Source: Edaphochlamys debaryana
Lineage: Eukaryota; Chlorophyta; Chlorophyceae; Chlamydomonadales
Assembly (NCBI GenBank): GCA_016858145.1
Contig: JAEHOE010000069.1
Location: forward strand, 62,001-126,000
Reading direction: 5' to 3'
DNA length: 64,000 bases
Below are positions 61,201-64,000 of this stretch, one piece after another (position 1 is the stretch's first letter; each line of letters starts with the position of its first letter). The position numbers and the translations under genes were made by a program. A model generated the notes under the pieces. It searched no databases and had not been told where the DNA came from. It saw only the letters and a list, made by a program, of their open reading frames with translations.

Positions 61201-64000
61201 CTGCGCCTGTTAGAGTGGTAGAGCACGAGGCGGCGGGGCACTCCGCAGCGCTGCTCCACGGGGGCATCCATGATGGGCTGAGGGGAGGCAACCACGCTGG
61301 CCAGGGCTGCGGGGGGGGAGGGAGGGCGGGAGGGAGGGCACAGAGGGTGAAACGGTAGCCAAGGTTTGACATCTCATGCATGGTACGGACCCGGGCACCG
61401 GCCACGGACCGGGGATCCCGGTCAGTCGGCTCACTCTGGTCTGCCTCGCCCAGGCGCTGCTGGCGGGAGATGTGGGGGCTGATGGTGGCGGGCTTGTCGT
61501 ACATGGCGGAGGAGATGGGGGGCTTGAAGGCGCTGCCGGTGGAGACCATGTAGAAGGCGCCGGCCTCGGTGAACACCAGCAGGTCATCGCGGCCTGGGGG
61601 GGGGGGGGGAGAGAGGTGAGGGGGCGCAGCCAAGGAACGAACTTGCTTGGTACGTACAGGCAGGTCGTGAGGGCTGCTGAGCGAGGGCGTCAACGGAACA
61701 CGGTCCTCCTCCAGTCTAGCCCCGCTCCTGCCCCCCTGCCCTCACCGTCCAGGTCCACGTCAGCCACCTGCACCAGAGTGGGGTACGCGGGCACCACACC
61801 CCAGGGCTTGAGCGAGCCAGTCATGTAGACCCTGGGGGGAGACGGAAGCCGAGCGGTCAGTGGGGGGGCACGACGGAGCCCCCAAACGGCCTTATCAGCA
61901 GGCGAGTGCCGACGAGGTGTTGTTTGGTAAGTGCGTACGGCAGCGCACCTTCCGTCGTACGAGCCGATGCAGGCCATCTGCGGCACGAGGCTGCCGGCAC
62001 TGCTCTCGTCCACCGGTCCGTCGGGGCCCTGGAACAAGGCGGGGGCAGGAACACGGAAGTTCAGGGCAGGACAGGGAATGAGGCAGGCAGGCTGTAAGTA
62101 GTCATTGAACTCTGACGGACAGCCCAACACCAGAAGCGGAGGGACAGCGGGAGGGCGGACTCTCCAGCTCACCACGAAGTTACCCATGACCACTGCCCAG
62201 GGGGAGGTGCAGGCGCTGCGGGGGAAGTTGGCGGGCGCGCCCATTGCCCTGCGGGGGAGGACGAGGGAAGTAGGTGCCAAACGGGCGTTCAAGACACGAC
62301 CGCCGCTAAATGTTTGCGCCAGCTCAAGCGGATTTCATACCCAGACCGAGCCAAGGCCCAAGCAGCGCTTCTCTTGGGCCCCTTCCAGGCCTCCGCGGCT
62401 CACCAGTTGAGGGGCGCGGGGGTGCTGAGGGCGACGTAGGTGAGGTAGACCTCGTGGGTGGGCGTAACCCGGTCCAGGTAGGCCTGAGGTACGGACGCAC
62501 GGGAACGGGGCGAGGGACGAGGCAAGGCGCGGTGAGGGCGTGCACGATGAGGCAGGCGCGTGAGATGCATACACCGGGAGGTGTCCGTACCCGCCTTGGC
62601 CTTGCACCCCCCACCCCCCTTGCGTCCGCTCACCAGCACCACGTCGTTGAGTCCGTCTCCGTTCATGTCGGCAGTCAGCAGGAAGCAGTCCTCGCCCAGG
62701 GAGGAGCACCTGGGTAGGGCAGGAGACCGGGAGGGGAGACAAGGGAATGACGAACGCGCCGGGCCTCGGGGTACTCGGGGCAGGCCCGCACAGTTCCCCG
62801 TCGGTCAGGCCCCGCTCCAGTCCACGCAAGACCACCCGCAAGGCCTGCCCGCCTGCCGCTCACTTGACCGAGATACTGCGCAGCTCGTGCCACGTGATGC
62901 CACCCCCGTCAGAATCTGCAGGTAAGGGGGCATACAGCGTCAAGCCCCGACCTTGCGAGCCTTTAACCCACGATGCAGTCCGGTGCGTTCCCGCACCACA
63001 CGCACCGTCCGTCAGGCTCGAGACCCGGTCAGATGGGTAGTACGACAGGCGCATGAGGGCACGATCCAGCATGACTAAGTCGGCGGCGCCGTCAGCCGTT
63101 ACGTCGATGAGCAGGTAGGCGCGGTTGGTGGAGTTGCTTGTGTCGATGGTGTCGGCCCATTTCGACACGTCAAGCCACGTCGACAGCCGCCCAAAGGTGA
63201 GCGCACCGCCCGCCACGGCCACCTGGGGCGGAGCGGGGGCGTGGGTGGGTCAACGCCCGCTGGCAAATCACGCTTGGGAACATGTCCAGAGCCTAGGAAT
63301 CGACCCACATCAAGTCCTTGCCCGCTCCAGGCCCGTGACAGCTCAGAACCCTCCCCTCGTCCAAACTCCCACAACCGCTGGAGCCCCTCACCAGCACTCG
63401 GTCGCTCCGGAACACCACCAGATCGTCACGGCCGTCGGCGGTGACGTCCTATCGAAGGGGAAACGGGCCGCAAGTATGGGCACCGAGGGTCAGCTAGAGG
63501 TCAGGGAGAGGCACGTGACAGCCGGGGCTCCGCTGCCACATCTGTTGTCTTGGCCCTCTGCACGGGTTCCCTCCCGCCCTCCTCCCCGCTCACCGCCAGC
63601 AGCATGGTGCTGGGCATGGCGTCCAGCGCTCCGAAGGTCACGGGCGTGGGGGTGCCCAGGATGCTCTTCCAGGGCCGGCCCATGAGGGCGGTGCCGCGGA
63701 GCTCGCCGTTTAGGTACGACACAATCAGCAGATCCTGAGAGGGCATGAGATCACGGGGAGGTCAGCTGGCTATGGGGACCAGACCGGGCCCCTCATGCCA
63801 TGGCCCTGTGACGCACGGCCTGACCCGCCCACACGCACCTGCGCCCGGTCCCCGGATCCGTCATCCGCGAACTCCCCGACCAGCATGACTGTGGACTCGG
63901 TGCGGGGGCTGACCGTGGACAGAGCGCTGCTGCCAACCTGTAACCACAGAGGGGGCCGAAGCGAGCACAGATTAGATTGGCGCAGCCAGAGTCCCCACGC
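12225..64000 (-). CDS. Giant multi-lectin, multi-domain type I membrane protein (5' partial)
   Basis: An almost continuous ladder of short exons runs on the - strand from the right edge to a TAG read at 12227-12225. Each exon is flanked by AG acceptors and GT donors. Introns are mostly 80-300 bases, and I see no gap large enough to be a clear intergenic region. The exons encode, in order, FG-GAP repeats, a GH18-like domain, about 16 C-type lectin-like domains with PAN/WSC-like, Pro-rich and ricin-B inserts, seven discoidin-like repeats, a large conserved ectodomain, one transmembrane helix and a short tail. My estimate is 6,500-7,500 residues here. The start codon and signal peptide lie beyond 64000. 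The likely role is cell-surface or matrix recognition of glycans (inference). The single-gene reading rests on exon continuity and on finding only one membrane anchor, at the far 3' end. An alternative is two or more genes, with a possible break near 45.6-45.8 kb. Confidence 0.6.
13437..25740 (-). other. Large conserved juxtamembrane ectodomain with [12 protein letters not shown] motif
   Basis: About 60 short exons encode roughly 2,000 residues of mixed beta-rich and helical sequence. At 21,150-21,560 the segment [15 protein letters not shown] continues across an intron as [10 protein letters not shown], giving an [12 protein letters not shown] motif. From memory this resembles a motif in giant surface proteins of other protists and some bacteria; I cannot search to confirm. 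Near the 3' end the exons read [38 protein letters not shown] and [16 protein letters not shown]. That is the pattern of tandem Ig-like beta-sandwiches (D-T/R-x-P-P and D-x-x-GN signatures) preceding the membrane. A helical part at 20,420-20,760 is Lys/Ala-rich ([18 protein letters not shown]). No enzymatic motif was recognised. Confidence 0.6.
15033..15118. repeat. 43-base tandem duplication in an intron of the giant gene
   Basis: ACCTCAACCCTTCCAG(T/C)AGC-type units start at 15033 and 15076 with a few substitutions between copies. The pair lies in the intron between the exons at about 15160-15220 and 14870-14978. Confidence 0.8.
25845..26085 (-). other. Single FG-GAP-like unit followed by a CGDG...EECD motif
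   Basis: One exon reads [17 protein letters not shown], the D-x-(S/D)-G-D-G-xx-D-L calcium-loop pattern of FG-GAP/VCBS blades. It ends [19 protein letters not shown], which matches the short Cys motif (CGDGxxxxGEECDDGN) seen in Cys-rich repeats of bacterial and protist surface proteins. It separates the last lectin-like domain from the juxtamembrane ectodomain. Confidence 0.6.
26150..26835 (-). other. C-type lectin-like domain 16 (last copy)
   Basis: The exons encode [18 protein letters not shown], then [25 protein letters not shown]... with VWVGYADF, then a segment ending [14 protein letters not shown]. This is the usual order of helix with Cys, 'hmWiG' strand, and final 'W/C...FxC' strand. 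The glycan loop reads GEPASCGY, so the canonical EPN/QPD triad is absent and classical calcium-dependent sugar binding is doubtful. Confidence 0.7.
26925..33110 (-). other. Seven tandem discoidin (F5/8 type C)-like repeats
   Basis: Each repeat is spread over about four to seven exons with the same order. It opens with NVA(I/L)G(R/K)PxxASS, then a segment with SPWxAV(D/E)LG, then V.I.NR, then E(I/L)RIGxxPxxx and a [13 protein letters not shown] strand. It closes with GSWVTLQ and IxEIQVYG. Starts lie near 33.1, 32.1, 31.4, 30.4, 29.65, 28.4 and 27.7 kb. Examples are [43 protein letters not shown] and FQRPTFASS. The family usually binds carbohydrate or membrane lipid outside the cell. The shared exon layout implies growth by duplication of an exon cassette. 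Confidence 0.75.
33200..33921 (-). other. C-type lectin-like domain 15
   Basis: The exons encode [19 protein letters not shown], then [16 protein letters not shown] with [11 protein letters not shown], then ENWRMLGQ, and finally a strand ending [12 protein letters not shown]. The order matches the array's other lectin-like domains. No EPN/QPD/WND triad is visible. It sits between the WSC pair and the discoidin-like repeats. Confidence 0.65.
34035..35090 (-). other. Two WSC domains and a C-terminal lectin-like strand
   Basis: The first WSC is split over three exons: [24 protein letters not shown] and a piece ending [15 protein letters not shown]. The second reads [40 protein letters not shown], then [19 protein letters not shown] and FIYR. 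This is the standard eight-Cys WSC pattern (GCxxD...C...A...QxGxxCxCG...C...C...CGG...Y). WSC domains bind wall polysaccharide in fungi and algae. The same exon continues into a lectin-like ending, [12 protein letters not shown]. Confidence 0.75.
35273..35325 (-). promoter_or_regulatory. Pol III B-box match with degenerate A-box, in an intron
   Basis: On the - strand, GGTTCAAGTCC (35283-35273) is a perfect B-box. TGGCTGGGCTGC (35325-35314) is an A-box with two mismatches, about 30 bases upstream of it. The T-stem does not pair and no cloverleaf forms, so this is not a working tRNA gene. It could be a tRNA-derived SINE remnant or chance. It lies in the otherwise exon-free stretch 35.10-35.58 kb. 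Confidence 0.3.
35600..36610 (-). other. Ricin-B-type (beta-trefoil) lectin domain
   Basis: The exons encode [15 protein letters not shown], then [16 protein letters not shown] followed by SNANQLW. Next come [17 protein letters not shown] and [10 protein letters not shown], then WRYVQLTPC, and [20 protein letters not shown] with [11 protein letters not shown](D/G) openings, 'GTxVxxxxC' strands and a QxW motif are the marks of a ricin-B trefoil, here covering about two subdomains. The family binds galactose or GalNAc. Aromatic and Asp contact residues are only partly kept. Confidence 0.7.
36700..37400 (-). other. C-type lectin-like domain 14
   Basis: The first exon contains [20 protein letters not shown] and ends near FVGVR, the signature opening of these lectin domains. 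The next exon reads [20 protein letters not shown]. The following ones carry [19 protein letters not shown] and CQPGKCLST, ending SWSCYAG. A PRND replaces EPND in the sugar loop. It leads into the ricin-B domain. Confidence 0.6.
37028..37057. repeat. Imperfect palindrome of alternating purine-pyrimidine
   Basis: Starting TTGCGCGCACGCG and ending GCTTGCGCAA, this 30-base run of GC/AC alternation in an intron is nearly self-complementary. It is of a type that can adopt Z-DNA or a hairpin. Confidence 0.7.
37623..38830 (-). other. C-type lectin-like domain 13 plus an aromatic-rich segment
   Basis: The exons encode [20 protein letters not shown], then [18 protein letters not shown] with FWFGLSK, then [14 protein letters not shown] and [13 protein letters not shown]. 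The EPNN loop followed by EACGEA matches the mannose-type EPN signature. An extra exon of about 65 residues ([25 protein letters not shown]) follows; I cannot assign it. Confidence 0.65.
38830..39660 (-). other. C-type lectin-like domain 12
   Basis: The first exon carries [22 protein letters not shown] (helix with the first Cys). The next carries [20 protein letters not shown] and GIWTGVAEA. The last ends [12 protein letters not shown], the typical C-terminal strand. No EPN/QPD triad is visible, so it is probably a structural or calcium-independent lectin-like domain. Confidence 0.7.
39820..40535 (-). other. C-type lectin-like domain 11
   Basis: The exons encode [16 protein letters not shown], then [18 protein letters not shown] with [14 protein letters not shown], then [11 protein letters not shown] with IDEWDYG, and last [18 protein letters not shown]. 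Length and Cys positions match a complete domain. The sugar-binding loop has EWDYG in place of EPND. Confidence 0.75.
40610..41400 (-). other. WSC/PAN-like cysteine module between lectin-like domains
   Basis: The exons read [20 protein letters not shown] with CGNPTAP, then [15 protein letters not shown], then [19 protein letters not shown] followed by CGRALTG, then a segment ending [11 protein letters not shown]. The DACVMAC...C...NCF...CSCG spacing resembles a degenerate WSC or PAN/apple module. Assignment to one family is uncertain. Confidence 0.45.
41475..42330 (-). other. C-type lectin-like domain 10
   Basis: The exons encode [20 protein letters not shown] followed by CNKQ, then [20 protein letters not shown] with [11 protein letters not shown], then [15 protein letters not shown], then DAWVAEDC and MAPVVCDKG. 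All structural strands are present. The loop residues are VDYRYG rather than EPN. Confidence 0.72.
42159..42191. repeat. Tandem ATACATGCATACGTGC-type repeat in an intron
   Basis: Two copies of a 16-base unit (GCATACATGCATACGT) lie in an intron within the lectin 10 exon group. The run is mostly alternating purine-pyrimidine and locally self-complementary. Confidence 0.75.
42450..43330 (-). other. C-type lectin-like domain 9
   Basis: The exons encode [17 protein letters not shown] (linker), then [20 protein letters not shown] and SFCKVEM, then [18 protein letters not shown] with [12 protein letters not shown], then [13 protein letters not shown]. The final exon is less certain; one frame there gives [13 protein letters not shown] and DASCFYHG. 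Confidence 0.55.
43500..44232 (-). other. C-type lectin-like domain 8
   Basis: The exons read [20 protein letters not shown] with [12 protein letters not shown], then [20 protein letters not shown] and FGLTKR, then a variable segment with [12 protein letters not shown] (potential N-glycosylation sites), then [14 protein letters not shown]. The opening is a textbook match to the array's consensus. The sugar-binding loop is not recognisable. Confidence 0.65.
44400..45600 (-). other. C-type lectin-like domain 7 with EPND motif; possible internal gene start
   Basis: The exons encode [20 protein letters not shown] followed by CALRG, then [16 protein letters not shown], then [19 protein letters not shown], then [13 protein letters not shown] and [22 protein letters not shown] plus EDCVAV is the calcium-dependent mannose-type signature. 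The first exon can be read from an ATG at 45600 whose product begins [16 protein letters not shown], which resembles a signal peptide. A splice acceptor (CACTAG) lies just upstream of the ATG, so it may equally be an internal exon. Confidence 0.68.
45836..46860 (-). other. Cysteine-bearing PAN-like segment between lectin-like domains 6 and 7
   Basis: The exons encode [40 protein letters not shown], a piece with [43 protein letters not shown], and [16 protein letters not shown]. The CxxxC...YAYC spacing resembles PAN/apple. The last piece resembles the closing strand of a lectin-like domain. After CRS the sequence can be read as a GTGAGT donor or, unspliced, as SE-stop. Confidence 0.45.
46915..47596 (-). 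other. C-type lectin-like domain 6
   Basis: The exons encode [20 protein letters not shown], then [20 protein letters not shown] and LVHIGLRDF, then [17 protein letters not shown] with FSAWAPGAV, ending [14 protein letters not shown]. The fold elements are complete. [10 protein letters not shown] replaces the W-x-G-E-P-N loop. Confidence 0.7.
47668..49050 (-). other. C-type lectin-like domains 4 (partial) and 5
   Basis: Domain 4 shows [12 protein letters not shown] and [20 protein letters not shown], then small exons (AIECCYH and [16 protein letters not shown]), but no clear sugar loop. Domain 5 reads [20 protein letters not shown] with [14 protein letters not shown], then [19 protein letters not shown], then [20 protein letters not shown] and [13 protein letters not shown]. 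The loop APND is close to EPND. Confidence 0.65.
49150..50180 (-). other. C-type lectin-like domain 3 with full EPN loop, after a Ser-rich linker
   Basis: After a Ser/Leu-rich linker ([35 protein letters not shown]) the lectin exons read [63 protein letters not shown] with [11 protein letters not shown], and [24 protein letters not shown] and EDC are both present. This is the best candidate in the array for an active mannose-type calcium-dependent lectin. Confidence 0.8.
50300..52586 (-). other. Series of Cys-containing beta-strand repeats (jacalin/VMO-like pattern)
   Basis: Repeated units share the pattern C-P-x-G-xx-(I/V)-xx-(I/L)...(V/I)-xx-L-x-(L/F)-x-C. Examples are [32 protein letters not shown] with [56 protein letters not shown] with LTLDALCAD, and [19 protein letters not shown]. 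This resembles beta-prism repeats of jacalin-like or vitelline-membrane type. I cannot assign the family with certainty. Confidence 0.5.
52649..53495 (-). other. Second Ser/Pro-rich spacer exon
   Basis: One exon begins [17 protein letters not shown] and turns into about 190 residues of PPSP, PPRP and SPPP repeats before returning to [10 protein letters not shown]. Such (SP)n/(PP)n tracts are hydroxyproline-arabinosylated rods in volvocine wall glycoproteins. The + strand counterpart is a long G-rich tract that creates a spurious Gly-rich open frame. Confidence 0.8.
53588..53850 (-). other. PAN-like cysteine module between the two Pro-rich spacers
   Basis: Two short exons read [11 protein letters not shown] and [20 protein letters not shown]. 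They join to the start of the second Pro-rich exon ([17 protein letters not shown]). The C...CC..C......Y....G.C.C spacing resembles a PAN/apple-type module and repeats that seen near 56.0 kb. Confidence 0.5.
53960..54945 (-). other. First Ser/Pro-rich spacer exon
   Basis: The exon starts with a beta-strand piece ([35 protein letters not shown]). It then runs into about 190 residues of [23 protein letters not shown] and RPPSPAPP repeats, and ends [14 protein letters not shown] and [10 protein letters not shown]. It is a rigid hydroxyproline-type rod as in pherophorins, but I do not see a classical pherophorin domain on either side. Confidence 0.8.
54970..56133 (-). other. PAN-like cysteine module followed by a beta-strand segment
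   Basis: The exons encode [19 protein letters not shown] and [19 protein letters not shown], then [20 protein letters not shown], then a 150-residue exon with [51 protein letters not shown] and [13 protein letters not shown]. The CxxxC....CVFYTY...NLCYL pattern fits PAN/apple. The following part belongs to the same beta-strand repeat type as 50.3-52.6 kb. Confidence 0.5.
56262..57388 (-). other. C-type lectin-like domain 2 with an internal Pro-rich insert
   Basis: The exons read [20 protein letters not shown] with AQKLCRTYA, then [20 protein letters not shown] and [12 protein letters not shown], then [20 protein letters not shown] with [12 protein letters not shown]. The last exon inserts about 55 residues of [19 protein letters not shown] sequence before the closing strand [25 protein letters not shown] stands where WxxGEPND is expected. 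A Pro-rich rod placed inside the lectin fold is unusual. Confidence 0.7.
57505..58579 (-). other. C-type lectin-like domain 1 with QPD (galactose-type) loop
   Basis: The exons encode [12 protein letters not shown], then [20 protein letters not shown] with [11 protein letters not shown], then [20 protein letters not shown] followed by PDNR, then [13 protein letters not shown], and [19 protein letters not shown]. All landmarks are present: paired Cys, W-x-G loop, NEDC and the final WSDMSC...FVC. In this family QPD instead of EPN normally selects galactose-type ligands. Confidence 0.85.
58722..61312 (-). other. GH18 chitinase-like domain with degenerate catalytic motif
   Basis: About eleven exons follow the GH18 order. 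They are [13 protein letters not shown] (strand 1), [20 protein letters not shown] (strand 2), [20 protein letters not shown] (the 'SxGG' strand) and [19 protein letters not shown] (strand 4). Then come LLSLAVPP, the [14 protein letters not shown] junction ('MxYD'-like strand 6), [18 protein letters not shown] (strand 7) and [14 protein letters not shown] (strand 8). The catalytic DxxDxDxE reads [10 protein letters not shown], so the acid/base Glu is replaced by Pro and the middle Asp by Ser. Chitinase activity is therefore unlikely. A chitin- or oligosaccharide-binding role, as in chi-lectins, is plausible. Confidence 0.82.
61430..63937 (-). other. N-terminal-side FG-GAP/VCBS repeats (continue beyond the window)
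   Basis: Eleven exons carry repeated calcium-loop motifs of integrin-type beta-propeller blades: [64 protein letters not shown] and [19 protein letters not shown]. Strands between them ([39 protein letters not shown]) fit VCBS/FG-GAP units. At least five units are visible and the series runs off the right edge. FG-GAP propellers are extracellular and ligand-binding. Confidence 0.8.

Overview
The window looks like nuclear DNA of a volvocine green alga (Chlamydomonas/Volvox/Gonium group). It is GC-rich. Its genes are split into many short exons by short GT-AG introns with pyrimidine-rich 3' ends. Candidate polyadenylation signals are TGTAA, as in volvocine nuclear genes. One gene encodes long Ser-Pro/Pro-rich spacers of the kind found in volvocine hydroxyproline-rich wall glycoproteins. 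I see no rRNA, convincing tRNA, CRISPR array or bacterial operon. Most long open frames in the window are shadows of spliced exons.

Layout: (1) 1-6543, + strand: the 3' part of an exostosin-type (GT47) glycosyltransferase gene with an EGF-like module, cut by the left edge. (2) 7700-10330, + strand: a nine-exon gene for a 319-residue secreted protein. I do not recognise its family, but it carries a Cys/His pair in an LTGC context. (3) 10331-12224: a repeat-bearing spacer between convergent genes. (4) 12225 to beyond 64000, - strand: a nearly unbroken run of about 200 short exons that I read as one giant gene, open at its 5' end at the right edge of the window.

From N to C terminus the giant product carries: FG-GAP/VCBS repeats; a GH18 chitinase-like domain with a degenerate catalytic motif; two C-type lectin-like domains (CTLs); PAN-like cysteine modules alternating with two long Ser/Pro-rich spacers; a series of Cys-containing beta-strand repeats; twelve further CTLs interrupted by PAN/WSC-like modules; a ricin-B-type lectin; two WSC domains; another CTL; seven tandem discoidin (F5/8C)-like repeats; a last CTL; a single FG-GAP-like unit followed by a CGDG...EECD motif; a large ectodomain with an [12 protein letters not shown] motif; an Ala/Glu-rich helical stalk; one transmembrane helix; and a 16-residue basic tail. 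My rough tally is 6,500-7,500 residues within the window. The architecture suggests a type I surface protein displaying many kinds of carbohydrate-binding module. A role in cell-surface recognition, matrix adhesion or mating is inference. It is also possible that the run holds two or more adjacent genes; the best candidate internal boundary is near 45.6-45.8 kb.
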